A stretch of DNA of 26,296 nucleotides from Pseudomonadota bacterium (GCA_023458055.1 JAEXAW010000051.1:1-26296); one strand, 5' to 3'. Shown: positions 7,312 through 15,258, counted from the stretch's first letter. Program-made: numbers and translations. The notes: generated from the sequence alone by a model not told the origin.

Positions 7312-8094
7312 ATGACGCAGATGATCAATGATAGCTGGACGGTTGCGGGCAAGACATTCTCGTCGCGCCTGATTGTCGGCACGGGCAAGTATAAGGATTT
7401 CGAACAGAACGCAGCGGCAGTGGAAGCCTCGGGCGCGGAAATCGTCACGGTCGCGGTACGCCGGGTCAATGTCATGGACCCGAATGCCCCGATGCTGACC
7501 GATTATATCGACCCCAAGAAGATCACCTATCTCCCTAACACTGCGGGCTGCTTTACCGCCGATGATGCGATCCGAACGCTGCGGCTGGCGCGCGAGGCGG
7601 GCGGCTGGGATTTGGTCAAGCTGGAGGTATTGGGCGAAGCGAAAACGCTCTATCCGGATATGCGCGAGACACTGAAGGCGACAGAGGTGTTGGCGAACGA
7701 AGGCTTCAAACCAATGGTCTATTGCGTCGATGACCCGATTGCCGCGAAGCAATTAGAGGACGCGGGCGCGGTTGCCATCATGCCGCTCGGCGCGCCGATC
7801 GGCTCAGGGCTTGGTATCCAGAACCGTGTCACCATCCGTCTGATCGTTGAAGGGGCCAGCGTCCCGGTGCTGGTTGACGCGGGCGTGGGGCAGGCGTCGG
7901 ATGCGGCGGTTGCGATGGAGCTTGGCTGTGATGGCGTCCTCATGAATACTGCTATTGCCGAGGCCAAGGACCCGGTTCTGATGGCGCGCGCGATGAAAGC
8001 CGCGGTAGAGGCAGGGCGGATGAGCTATCGCGCAGGGCGCATGGGCCGACGGATGTATGCTGACCCTTCGAGCCCACTTGCGGGCCTAATCTGA
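7312..8094 (+). CDS. thiG: Thiazole synthase ThiG
   Basis: The 260-residue TIM-barrel enzyme joins 1-deoxy-D-xylulose 5-phosphate, dehydroglycine and ThiS sulfur into the thiazole phosphate part of thiamine. The Schiff-base lysine is Lys103 in DLVKLEVLG. Phosphate-binding motifs are MPLGAPIGSGLGIQN and LVDAGVGQASDA, and the end (DPSSPLAGLI) is typical. It ends right before a strong intrinsic terminator. The glycine oxidase ThiO (or ThiH), ThiF and ThiE needed for the pathway are not in the window. Confidence 0.97.
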   Translation: MTQMINDSWTVAGKTFSSRLIVGTGKYKDFEQNAAAVEASGAEIVTVAVRRVNVMDPNAPMLTDYIDPKKITYLPNTAGCFTADDAIRTLRLAREAGGWDLVKLEVLGEAKTLYPDMRETLKATEVLANEGFKPMVYCVDDPIAAKQLEDAGAVAIMPLGAPIGSGLGIQNRVTIRLIVEGASVPVLVDAGVGQASDAAVAMELGCDGVLMNTAIAEAKDPVLMARAMKAAVEAGRMSYRAGRMGRRMYADPSSPLAGLI

Positions 8095-8097
8095 ACC

Positions 8098-8124
8098 AAA
8101 AAGGCCCGCGCGACGGGCCTTTTT
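8098..8124 (+). terminator. Intrinsic terminator of thiS-thiG
   Basis: AAAAAGGCCCG (8098-8108) pairs perfectly with CGGGCCTTTTT (8114-8124) around a CGCGA loop, 4 bases after the thiG stop codon. The A and T flanks make it work in principle in either direction. Confidence 0.92.
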
Positions 8125-8469
8125 CTTATCAAAGTGCAAGAGCAGCAAGGTGGGCACCACCCGGATGTTAATCCGGATGATGCCCTGTTTGCCGGGCTCG
8201 GGCGGAGAGTCGAGCAGCGTATGGAGGGGGGAGAACACTACCCGGATAACGCCACAAGCCGACAAAACGGGGGCGACCAAATCGATAAAAATCCAGTGCC
8301 CCGTTCACTCCCAATTCGGGAGAGAGGAAAAGGTTGCTTGATGCAACTGTAAAATCGATACTTGGGTATGTTAGAGGGTCTTTTCAAGTGGGTGTTTTTC
8401 AGAATGCTGGCGCAAATTCGGTGTATTTAGAGGCTTGTGTTGTGCGCTCAATGCACCCATGTCGGAGTC
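8125..8469. other. Intergenic stretch without a supported gene
   Basis: The open frames here are short and lack ribosome binding sites. The minus-strand one reads straight through the thiG terminator, a sign that it is chance. There is a pair of near-repeats around CCGGATGTTAATCCGGATG (8161-8179) and a small CTCCC-AATTC-GGGAG hairpin. The right half is A/T-richer and should hold the promoter for the small membrane protein and rarD. Confidence 0.5.
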
Positions 8470-8691
8470 ATGCTTAATATCATCTCCGTCCTTATCGGTC
8501 TGCTCGCGCTCGTGCTCGGCGTGTTTGCGTTTCTGCCATTGCTCGGCTGGGCTTATTGGGCGATCATCCCGCTAGCGGTGATCGGCGCAGGACTTGGCGC
8601 AATGTCGGATCGCACCAGCGGACGCAATCTCAACATTGTCGTGATCGTCGTCGGCGCGCTGCGCCTGTGGCTCGGTGCCGGCATTCTTTAA
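8470..8691 (+). CDS. Small two-helix membrane protein
   Basis: From the ATG at 8470, with GGAG just upstream, the product has 73 residues and two predicted membrane helices (about 2-20 and 23-40), a polar SDRTSGRN loop, and a third hydrophobic stretch (about 52-72). I recall similar small proteins of unknown function in sphingomonads but cannot name a family. A longer frame from 8437 exists but lacks a better start. It ends 8 bases before the probable rarD start, suggesting one transcript. Confidence 0.7.
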   Translation: MLNIISVLIGLLALVLGVFAFLPLLGWAYWAIIPLAVIGAGLGAMSDRTSGRNLNIVVIVVGALRLWLGAGIL

Positions 8692-8699
8692 GCTCACGC

Positions 8700-9638
8700 G
8701 TGACAGCCCCTCAGCCCCCGTCTGAACCCGGTGCCGGCGAGCGCTCGCTCCCTGCGGGCTTGTGGGAAGCGGTTGGCGCCTATGTGATCTGGGGATTCTT
8801 CCCGCTCTATTTCAAGCCGATCCAGCATGTCAGCCCGTGGGAAGTGGTGGGACAGCGCATCGTCTGGTCGGTGTTGCTGCTGTTCGTGTTGCTCGCGGTG
8901 CGCAAGCGGTTTGGCGAATTCATGCGGGTCATGTCGACACCGCGGCTGGTCGGGCCGCTGCTTGCCTCTTCACTCCTCATCGCGGCCAACTGGCTCATCT
9001 ATATCTGGGCGGTCTATAATGGACATGTTCTGGCGGCGAGCCTCGGCTATTTCCTCAATCCGCTGCTCAACGTGTTGTTGGGCGCGGCGGTCCTCAAGGA
9101 AAAGCTGAGGCCCCTCCAATGGGCGTCGGTGGGCATAGCCGCGATCGGGGTGGCGGTCCTCGCATTCGGCGCGCTCGATACGCTGTGGATCAGCCTAAGC
9201 CTGGCGGCGAGTTTCGGTATTTATGGCCTTATCCGCAAAGTGATTGATACCGGGCCAATGGTTGGCCTCGCGGCAGAAACCCTGCTCCTCGCGCCCTTCG
9301 CGGCGCTGTTCCTGTGGTGGTGGGCGAGCGTGCCCGGCCGCATGGCGTTCGGCCATACCGGAACCTTGACCGATGCGCTCCTCATTGGTTGTGGCGTGAT
9401 GACGGCGGTGCCGCTGCTGATGTTCGCCAGCGCCGCGCGCAAGCTTGCTTATTCGACGCTGGGTCTGATCCAGTATGTCGCCCCGACCATCGTCTTCCTG
9501 CTCGGCATTTTCGTTTATCATGAGCCGCTGAAAACCTCTCAGATCATCTGCTTTGTGCTGATCTGGGCGGGGTTGCTGCTCTATATCTGGGACGGCTTGC
9601 GCTCGGGGCGTGCCTCCAAAGTCGAGGCGCTAGACTAA
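8700..9638 (+). CDS. rarD: RarD-type EamA transporter
   Basis: From the GTG at 8700 the product has 312 residues with about ten hydrophobic segments and the RarD opening (EAVGAYVIWGFFPLYFKPIQHVSPWEVVGQRIVWS). It contains two EamA repeats, with conserved NWLIYIWAVYNGHVLAASLGYFLNPL in the middle. E. coli RarD is named for chloramphenicol sensitivity; its natural substrate is uncertain. The open frame extends to 8556 but that part overlaps the upstream gene and is arginine-rich shadow sequence. A TTG at 8760 is another possible start. The 3' end overlaps the convergent pyrC stop by 9 bases. Confidence 0.88.
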   Translation: MTAPQPPSEPGAGERSLPAGLWEAVGAYVIWGFFPLYFKPIQHVSPWEVVGQRIVWSVLLLFVLLAVRKRFGEFMRVMSTPRLVGPLLASSLLIAANWLIYIWAVYNGHVLAASLGYFLNPLLNVLLGAAVLKEKLRPLQWASVGIAAIGVAVLAFGALDTLWISLSLAASFGIYGLIRKVIDTGPMVGLAAETLLLAPFAALFLWWWASVPGRMAFGHTGTLTDALLIGCGVMTAVPLLMFASAARKLAYSTLGLIQYVAPTIVFLLGIFVYHEPLKTSQIICFVLIWAGLLLYIWDGLRSGRASKVEALD

Positions 9639-10673
9639 CCGCCAGCCGAGCGTTTCGCCCGCATGGAACGGCACCAAAGCGCCATCGGGTGCGGGCAGCG
9701 TTTCTTCGACAGGACAGGGCGTCTTTGCCAGCGTGATCCGCTCTTCGTTGAGCGGCAGACCATAAAAACGAGGGCCATGTTCCGAGGCAAAGCCTTCGAA
9801 CCGGTCAAGCGCGCCGTCCTCTTCGAACACCGCGACATAGCTTTCGAGCGCATAGGGCGCGTTGAAAATCCCCGCGCAACCGCAGGCGGATTCCTTGTCA
9901 GCCTTGCGATGCGGCGCGCTATCGGTGCCGAGGAAGAATTTGGGCGAACCCGATGTCGCCGCTTTGCGCACCGCGACCCGGTGCTGCTCGCGCTTGGCAA
10001 CAGGGAGGCAATAGGCATGCGGGCGCATCCCGCCGACCAGCATCGCATTGCGGTTGATGCGGATATGCTGTGGGGTGATGGTCGCGGCCACCGTATCGGG
10101 GGCATCGGCCACAAACTGGGCGGCTTCCGCCGTGGTGATATGCTCGAATACGATCTTGAGCGCGGGGAAATCACGCACCAGCCCCGCGAGCGTGCGGTCG
10201 ATGAACACGGCTTCGCGGTCGAAAATATCGACATCGGCGTCGGTCACCTCGCCGTGAATGAGGAGGGGCAAGCCGATTGTTTGCATCCGTTCGAGCACGG
10301 GATAAAGCCGGGCAATATCAGTGACGCCATGCGCGCTGTTGGTGGTCGCATGCGCGGGGTAGAGCTTGCACGCGGTGAACAGACCTTCTTCTTTACCCCG
10401 CACCAGTTCATCCGCATCGGTTGCATCGGTGAGGTAAGCGGTCATCAGCGGAGTGAAGCGCAGACCTTCCGGCAACGCGGCCATAATCCGGTCACGATAG
10501 GCGCGCGCGTCGGCGCAGGTGAACACGGGCGGCGTGAGGTTCGGCATCACAATCGCGCGGGCAAATTGGCGTGCGGTATAGGGCAGCACCGCCTCCATCA
10601 TTGCGCCATCGCGCAGGTGCACATGCCAGTCATCGGGGCGGCGGATGGTGAGCGTTTGCGGGGCATCAGTCAT
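9630..10673 (-). CDS. pyrC: Dihydroorotase (class II, PyrC type)
   Basis: The ATG at 10673 gives 347 residues, the length of E. coli PyrC. The enzyme closes carbamoyl-aspartate to dihydroorotate in pyrimidine synthesis. Metal ligands are visible: His17 and His19 (DDWHVHLRDG), carboxylated Lys103 (ACKLYPAHATT), His140 (LLIHGEV), His178 (FEHIT) and Asp251 (LGTDSAPH). The frame is open up to 10796, but the extra part lies across the divergent ygfZ promoter region and does not match the family. It converges with rarD with a 9-base overlap of the two 3' ends. Confidence 0.96.
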   Translation of the reverse strand: MTDAPQTLTIRRPDDWHVHLRDGAMMEAVLPYTARQFARAIVMPNLTPPVFTCADARAYRDRIMAALPEGLRFTPLMTAYLTDATDADELVRGKEEGLFTACKLYPAHATTNSAHGVTDIARLYPVLERMQTIGLPLLIHGEVTDADVDIFDREAVFIDRTLAGLVRDFPALKIVFEHITTAEAAQFVADAPDTVAATITPQHIRINRNAMLVGGMRPHAYCLPVAKREQHRVAVRKAATSGSPKFFLGTDSAPHRKADKESACGCAGIFNAPYALESYVAVFEEDGALDRFEGFASEHGPRFYGLPLNEERITLAKTPCPVEETLPAPDGALVPFHAGETLGWRLV

Positions 10674-10764
10674 GGTCGCGAGCCTTAGCGGGGAAACGCG
10701 AAGGAGAGAAGCCATCTTGAGGACCCATCTTGAAAGCGGGGGGGCAAAACCGCATCTGTGGCCT

Positions 10765-11523
10765 ATGTCCATGCCCACTCTCCATGATCGTGCCATCCTC
10801 CGTCTGTCGCCCCAAGCGGAGGGCGAAGATGTCCGCGGTTTTCTCCAAGGCTTGGTGACGCAAGATGTGACGCTGGTTCAACCCGGCGCGCCGCAATGGG
10901 CCGGGCTCCTCACGCCGCAGGGCAAACGCTTGTTCGACTTTTTCCTGTGGGCGGATGGCGAGGATATCCTCATTGATTGCGCCGCGGACGAGGTGGATGC
11001 GCTCAAGAAGCGCCTCTCGCTCTATCGCCTGCGCCGCAAGATCGGGATCGAGCGGGATGATATGCTGTTTGTCGGGTGGACAGCCTCCACCAGCGACGCT
11101 AGCCAAATCCGTGGTGCGGCGCCCGACCCGCGCCTCCCCGACCTCGGCACCCGCTTTCTCACCCGCACCGCCGGAGAGGATGCGAGCCAAGCCTATCGCG
11201 TCCACCGCCTCGCGCTTGGCGTGACCGAAGGCCCGGCCGAACTCGGGCAAGACAAGATCCTGTGGCTCGAAACCAACGCCGCGGACTTGAACGGCGTGAG
11301 CTTCGTCAAGGGCTGCTATATCGGTCAGGAAAATACCGCGCGGATGAACTGGCGACAAAAGATCAACCGGCGCATGGTGGTCGTCCCGATCACCGAAGCG
11401 GACGACAAGCGGCAGATGGCGGCCTATCCCGACCTCGGCCTTTCGGTCGAGCATCGCCGGGTCGAGGATATTGACGCCGCGCGCCAGCCCGCCTGGCTCC
11501 AGACCGCCCTTTCCAAAGAATAA
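10765..11523 (+). CDS. ygfZ: YgfZ/GcvT-like tetrahydrofolate-binding protein
   Basis: The 252-residue product has the glycine-cleavage-T-like fold and the YgfZ signature KGCYIGQE (residues 182-189, Cys184), followed by TARMNWRQKINRRMV. YgfZ supports repair or assembly of certain Fe-S enzymes in a folate-dependent way. The start is probably the ATG at 10765 (MSMPTLHDRA); 10771 is a close alternative. The open frame further upstream overlaps pyrC. No clear ribosome binding site is seen. It is divergent from pyrC with 91 bases between starts. Confidence 0.9.
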   Translation: MSMPTLHDRAILRLSPQAEGEDVRGFLQGLVTQDVTLVQPGAPQWAGLLTPQGKRLFDFFLWADGEDILIDCAADEVDALKKRLSLYRLRRKIGIERDDMLFVGWTASTSDASQIRGAAPDPRLPDLGTRFLTRTAGEDASQAYRVHRLALGVTEGPAELGQDKILWLETNAADLNGVSFVKGCYIGQENTARMNWRQKINRRMVVVPITEADDKRQMAAYPDLGLSVEHRRVEDIDAARQPAWLQTALSKE

Positions 11524-11571
11524 GCGACGCTTACCCTTTGGCAAGATATGCAGTGCTAAGCTGTGTCTTGT

Positions 11572-12111
11572 ATGAAGCAGATCCTCGCTCTTTCCGTCGC
11601 GGTGTTCCTGGGAACGCTCGCCTTTCTCCAGCTGTTCAATCCTGCTCCCGCGCCGGTTGCCGATGCTGCCGCAGCGCCCAAGGCCGAAAACGCGCCGCCA
11701 CAACAAGCCGCCGCCGCTACCACGGTCGCTCCCCCTCCGTCGGGCCGCAAGGTGAGCATCCAGCGCAGCCCGGATTCGCATTTCCGCACCCAGGTCCAGA
11801 TCAATGGCGCTTATATCGACATGCTGGTCGATAGCGGCGCGACCTCGGTGGTGTTGACCCGCGCTGACGCCGAGCGTGCGGGCATCATGGTCGGCGGCTC
11901 GAGTGACTTTACCGCCGAGGCCCAGACCGCGAACGGCGCCGTGCGGTTAAAGCCCGTCCGCCTCGAGCGCGTCGAGATCGGCGGCATCGAGCGCCGCGAT
12001 GTCCAAGCTGCCATCCTCGATCAGCAAGACGGCACCTCGCTCCTCGGCCAATCGTTCTTGAGCAAAATCGACCATGTTTCGATCAAGGGCGACACGATGA
12101 CGCTCGAATAG
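11572..12111 (+). CDS. Membrane-anchored retropepsin-like aspartic protease (TIGR02281 type)
   Basis: The 179-residue product has an N-terminal hydrophobic helix (about 3-22) that anchors it or acts as a signal, an Ala/Pro-rich linker (24-57), and one retropepsin-like domain. The active-site motif is MLVDSGATSVVL (Asp87), followed by a second pepsin-like segment ending SLLGQSFLSKID. Single-domain members of this group act as dimers on the periplasmic side. The substrate is unknown. The ATG at 11572 is preferred over a GTG at 11563. It lies between ygfZ and the hydrolase gene on the same strand with short gaps. Confidence 0.87.
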   Translation: MKQILALSVAVFLGTLAFLQLFNPAPAPVADAAAAPKAENAPPQQAAAATTVAPPPSGRKVSIQRSPDSHFRTQVQINGAYIDMLVDSGATSVVLTRADAERAGIMVGGSSDFTAEAQTANGAVRLKPVRLERVEIGGIERRDVQAAILDQQDGTSLLGQSFLSKIDHVSIKGDTMTLE

Positions 12112-12174
12112 CGTCTGGCCCGAAGGCCACCGCCCACCTTGTCAAACCTGCCCGTTCGCGGCATGGGGCAGGGC

Positions 12175-12855
12175 ATGACCGATCAAGCCTCGTCCGCCTC
12201 GCAGCCGCCGCTTCGCGCCGCTATCATCCCGGTGACCCCGCTCCAGCAGAATTGCACCCTGCTCTGGTGCACCGCGACCAACAAGGGTGCGTTCGTTGAC
12301 CCGGGCGGCGATCTGCCGCGCCTCAAAGCCGCCGCCGCGCAGCATGGTGTAGAACTGGAAAAGATCCTCATCACCCACGGCCATATCGACCATTGCGGCG
12401 AAGCGGGCACGCTCGCCAAGGAACTCGGACTTCCCATCGAAGGGCCGGAGGAAGCCGACCGGTTCTGGATCAGCCGCCTCGAAGATGATGGCCGCAGCTA
12501 CGGCGTCAACGGCAAGGTGTTCGAGCCCGACCGTTGGCTCAAGGATGGCGATCAGGTCACCGTCGGCAACCTCACCCTCGACGTGATACACTGCCCCGGC
12601 CACACCCCCGGCCATGTGGTGTTCCACCATGCGCCCTCGAAACTCGCCATTGTCGGCGATGTCCTGTTCCAGGGCTCGATTGGCCGCACCGACTTCCCGA
12701 TGGGCAACCATCAGGATCTGATCGACGCGATCACCCAGAAATTATGGCCGCTCGGGGACGACACCACCTTCGTCCCCGGTCACGGCCCGACCAGCCAGTT
12801 CGGCTATGAGCGCAAGACCAACCCGTTTGTGGGCGATGCCGCGCTTGGACGCTGA
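12175..12855 (+). CDS. Metallo-beta-lactamase-fold hydrolase (YcbL/glyoxalase II-like)
   Basis: From the ATG at 12175 the product has 226 residues. Metal-binding motifs are complete: THGHIDH (His68, His70, Asp72, His73), PGHTPGH (His143), VGDVLF (Asp162) and PGHGP (His203). Together with IPVTPLQQNCTLLW at the N-terminus this fits the YcbL-like branch of the glyoxalase II group, which hydrolyses thioesters; the true substrate is not known. In-frame ATG 12163 and TTG 12139 are alternative starts. Its stop codon directly abuts the stop of the convergent MAPEG gene. Confidence 0.9.
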   Translation: MTDQASSASQPPLRAAIIPVTPLQQNCTLLWCTATNKGAFVDPGGDLPRLKAAAAQHGVELEKILITHGHIDHCGEAGTLAKELGLPIEGPEEADRFWISRLEDDGRSYGVNGKVFEPDRWLKDGDQVTVGNLTLDVIHCPGHTPGHVVFHHAPSKLAIVGDVLFQGSIGRTDFPMGNHQDLIDAITQKLWPLGDDTTFVPGHGPTSQFGYERKTNPFVGDAALGR

Positions 12856-13317
12856 TTAGCGGGCAGGTGCCGTCGCCGGAACCTCGTGCGTGCCGAACGT
12901 CTTGGGCGCGGCATCCGCGCGCGCGCCGCTCGAATAGACCGCCATCAGCGCGGCAAAGGCAAGCCCGAGCATGGTCAGCGCGCTGATCGCAAAGCCGATC
13001 ATACGCAAGGGGCTGCCTTGTTCGGCATCCATGCCGAGCGCGTGGAGAATACGGCCGACGACGTAGAGCGCGGCGACTACCCATAGCCACATCGGCTGGC
13101 CCCAGGCGAGTTCGAGCAACACCACCAGCACCAGCACAATCGGCACATATTCGGCAAAGTTGGAATGCGCGCGCATCCGCTTCTGGATGACCGGCACGCC
13201 GCCATCGCCGTGCATCACCTTCTGCCCGACGCGATGCTGACCCACCCGGATCGCGAGCCACAGGTTGATCACCGCAAGCGCCGCGGCAAAGGTCAAGGAA
13301 ATCGGTAAAACCAGCAT
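12856..13317 (-). CDS. MAPEG-family membrane protein
   Basis: The product of 153 residues has four hydrophobic segments and the MAPEG motif RMRAHSNFAEYVPIVLVL (about 47-64), with a second family stretch GRILHALGMDAEQGSPLR. MAPEG proteins are four-helix membrane enzymes related to microsomal glutathione transferases; bacterial roles are mostly unknown. Two ATGs exist, 13323 and 13317. GGGGAG is only about 3 bases from the first but 8-9 from the second, so 13317 is preferred. The last ~20 residues are a polar tail that is not part of the fold. Confidence 0.88.
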   Translation of the reverse strand: MLVLPISLTFAAALAVINLWLAIRVGQHRVGQKVMHGDGGVPVIQKRMRAHSNFAEYVPIVLVLVVLLELAWGQPMWLWVVAALYVVGRILHALGMDAEQGSPLRMIGFAISALTMLGLAFAALMAVYSSGARADAAPKTFGTHEVPATAPAR

Positions 13318-13515
13318 GATCATTGCTCCCCACTCATTGTTGAGGCGCGATCATGCCGTGGCCGGGCTCCTCGCGCAAGTGATGCTGAACAGCTGCTGAA
13401 ATGCGTCAAAGGTCACACCAACCACATCACAACCCAAAGCGTGGAGGGCAGGGGACGGGACGCGAAGTTAACGAAGTTTACGCCGCATCGCGGTTTTGGC
13501 GAGGACAGGGCGGGG

Positions 13516-13701
13516 CTAGATTCCCTAGATTCCCACTGAAACGGCTTTTTTGATTCCCTAGATTCCCTAACTTCCCTCTCAAACGCTTATTTTGATTCCC
13601 TAGATTCCCTAAGTTCCCGCTGAAACGCGTTTTTTGATTCCCCAGATTCCCCAGATTCCCTCTCAAACGCAAAATGGCGGCTGCCAGATTCCCTGACTTC
13701 C
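13516..13701. repeat. 42-bp tandem repeat array built on a 9-bp GATTCCCTA motif
   Basis: Three full 42-base units start at GATTCCC (13552, 13594 and 13636), with a shorter unit on the left and a decayed one on the right. Each full unit has three TTCCC boxes spaced 9 bases apart, then a spacer alternating between TCTCAAACGC and GCTGAAACGC and usually a T-rich end. About eleven TTCCC boxes occur in all. The period is a multiple of three, so the minus strand reads as repeated GNLGNLGNQ peptides, but there is only a TTG start and no ribosome binding site. Confidence 0.88.
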
Positions 13702-13864
13702 AGCGCAACCCAAGTTGCGCTGCATTTTTATTTCCCGCACCGTCATGCCGATCTCAAACCGACTGGACGCACCGCACCACCCTTCTAGCAGCCCAACTGC
13801 GCCGATTCGCCTGAGCATGGGAGAAGTTGCACTGTGTAGGAAAGCAAAAACGACCTGCCCCCGC

Positions 13865-13912
13865 CCTATCCTTGCCCCGCCCCGTCCTTGCCCCGCTCCA
13901 TCCTTGCTATCG
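13865..13912. repeat. 16-bp tandem repeat, three units
   Basis: Three consecutive 16-base units, 13865-13880, 13881-13896 and 13897-13912, share the core TCCTTGC; the first two also share CCCCGC. The third is partly diverged (CTATCG). It lies in the gene-free stretch between the MAPEG gene and the disrupted CBS gene. Confidence 0.7.
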
Positions 13913-14026
13913 CCCTTGCGAGCCAAAGGCTTGGTGAAGCAACCCACGGGGCTGGTTGGAGCCCTCTGGATTGCCGCACCGCCACTATCGGCTCCTAATG
14001 TGCGGTGAGGGCAGTTCTGCGCAATT

Positions 14027-14067
14027 GTTTCGCGCAGAGCCGCAGAGGAAGCAGAGGCGCAGAAGGG
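14027..14067 (+). repeat. CGCAGAGG-type interspersed repeat, copy 2
   Basis: This copy starts GTTTCGCGCAGAGCCGCAG and continues AGGAAGCAGAGGCGCAGAAGGG. Same orientation as copy 1 and opposite to copy 3 (17545-17593). Confidence 0.7.
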
Positions 14068-14185
14068 TTGCGCGTGGACGGGACGATTTGTCTGATCCCT
14101 TCCGTGCCCTATGCGCCTTTGCGTTAAATAATTAGCTATCGTGTCCCCGAAATTTCACGGAGACGCCAGAATTACGTGTACCAAG

Positions 14186-14287
14186 ACACCGCCCCGGTAC
14201 GGGGAGGCAGCTTGGCGGTAGCCAAGCTGTGGGCTTTACCCCTCTGCTATGCTGCGCATGGCTGCCTCCCCCAACCGGGGCGGTGTT
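14186..14287. repeat. 102-bp inverted-repeat element with inner hairpin
   Basis: The left arm (14186-14211, beginning ACACCGCCCCGGT) is nearly the reverse complement of the right arm (14261-14287, ending CCGGGGCGGTGTT); mismatches are limited to the middle. Just inside the left arm is a perfect hairpin AGCTTGGC-GGTA-GCCAAGCT (14209-14228). No coding region and no target duplication were found. Size and layout fit a REP/BIME or small non-autonomous element. Confidence 0.7.
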
Positions 14288-14426
14288 TGATCTTGCTGCT
14301 CGGTTGTCGTTAATCGCTTTGACAGAGAGATATGCAGAAAAGAGGAGATACGAGAGTTCGATTGCGTATTGTGCCACCAAATTTTGTGTCGCTGCTTTAG
14401 ATATGCGATCAGCGCCCCACAATTCC

Positions 14427-14457
14427 TTGGCATTTGCATAAACTTAACTTCTATAGA
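14427..14457 (+). promoter_or_regulatory. Possible promoter of the CBS-HEPN gene
   Basis: TTGGCA (14427-14432) and TATAGA (14452-14457) are 19 bases apart, longer than ideal. They sit in AT-rich sequence 73 bases before the chosen start codon. Confidence 0.25.
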
Positions 14458-14529
14458 GCAATGTTGACTTCTACTAAGCAAGGTCTCTCGGAAAGTCGTT
14501 ATGAGCCTTTTTTAGAACGGGAGAAAAAA

Positions 14530-15225
14530 ATGAACAATCGTTTAGAGGAGATTAGAGATCAGCTGAAGGCGGGAAAGGACGCTCCCGACGTTTCGCTAAA
14601 TGAATTTCTGAGATGGTTTGGAGCCAAGCGGCGGGGGTTTCTGATTGTTCGGCATATTCGGGAGCAACTTGGAAAGTTAGGATTAATAACCGAGCCCGAC
14701 TTTGAGGATGTTTGGTGGGGAGGCTCAATCTCCTTTTATCTCCGTGATCAAGAAAACAGCGAATCGGCGGATGTTGACGCCGGATCATTTGAATTGATCG
14801 ACGAATTGGATGCCGACAAAAACATTTGGGTCAGCAAGGAAGCTGCCTACAAGATTAGCCGCCTGACATCGGCTAACAAGGATGTTGTAACGGCTCGCAA
14901 CGATGAAAGCATACAAAGCGTTGTAACCAAGCTGATGAAGGGCGGTTATTCGCAAATACCTATTGTTTCCGGAAAATCATCAATACGTGGAGTAGTTAGT
15001 TGGCAGTCAATCGGTTCTCATTACGCACTCGGAAAAACTGGAAACATTGCGGGAGATTTTATTGAGGAACATCATGAAATTTCGAATGACCGTTCAGTAT
15101 TTGAAGCGATACCTATAATAGTTAATCACGATTATGTATTGGTTTTAGATTCAGCTGATAAATCTATACCCGTTTATCCCCTTGACGCACGTTGCCTTAA
15201 AGTGACGGGCGCGTCATCCTATTAG
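14530..15225 (+). CDS. CBS-domain protein, 5' fragment of the interrupted gene
   Basis: As it stands the frame encodes 231 residues; the last 18 (from PVYPLDARCLK to the stop) are read from the left end of the insertion element. The start at 14530 is set by GGGAGA 7 bases upstream (14519-14524); frames extending to 14434 or 14461 lack a binding site. It keeps the N-terminal domain and the first CBS domain (about 108-165) but loses the end of the second CBS domain and the whole HEPN-like part. A truncated protein could still be made and might bind nucleotide, but it lacks the presumed effector. Confidence 0.85.
   Translation: MNNRLEEIRDQLKAGKDAPDVSLNEFLRWFGAKRRGFLIVRHIREQLGKLGLITEPDFEDVWWGGSISFYLRDQENSESADVDAGSFELIDELDADKNIWVSKEAAYKISRLTSANKDVVTARNDESIQSVVTKLMKGGYSQIPIVSGKSSIRGVVSWQSIGSHYALGKTGNIAGDFIEEHHEISNDRSVFEAIPIIVNHDYVLVLDSADKSIPVYPLDARCLKVTGASSY
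15161..15168. repeat. Target-site duplication, left copy (AATCTATA)
   Basis: AATCTATA directly precedes the first base of the element and is repeated exactly at 17019-17026. Eight bases is the duplication length known for IS1595-family elements. Confidence 0.93.
15169..15189 (+). repeat. Left terminal inverted repeat
   Basis: Twenty-one bases beginning CCCGTTTATCCCCTTGACG, identical to the reverse complement of 16998-17018; the next base is a mismatch and the two after it match again. Confidence 0.93.
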
Positions 15226-15228
15226 TCA

Positions 15229-15258
15229 TTTTAGGCAAATATTGCGTCATGCCTAAAA
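15229..15258. promoter_or_regulatory. Inverted repeat, candidate operator of the passenger gene
   Basis: TTTTAGGCA (15229-15237) and TGCCTAAAA (15250-15258) are perfect 9-base inverted arms with a 12-base spacer. The arm centres are 21 bases apart, two helical turns, as expected for a dimeric DNA-binding protein. It lies 21 bases upstream of the passenger gene, whose product looks like a winged-helix protein. Confidence 0.5.

Noticed and set aside
8086..8280. 64-residue minus-strand open frame next to thiG
   Set aside because: Its end is the translated thiG terminator hairpin; no supporting start signal.
13516..13701. CRISPR array
   Set aside because: Units are contiguous tandem copies without unique spacers, and no cas genes are present.
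13478..13708. 76-residue GNLGNLGNQ-repeat protein on the minus strand
   Set aside because: It starts at TTG with no ribosome binding site and is fully explained by the 42-bp DNA repeat; kept as a repeat, not a gene.
13715..14008. 97-residue plus-strand open frame
   Set aside because: It runs through the 16-bp tandem repeat, has a TTG start and no family resemblance.
14132..14422. 96-residue minus-strand open frame
   Set aside because: It crosses the 102-bp inverted-repeat element and shows no domain or ribosome binding site.
15169..15225. Natural C-terminus of the CBS protein
   Set aside because: These codons lie inside the insertion element, after the target duplication, so they are an accident of insertion.
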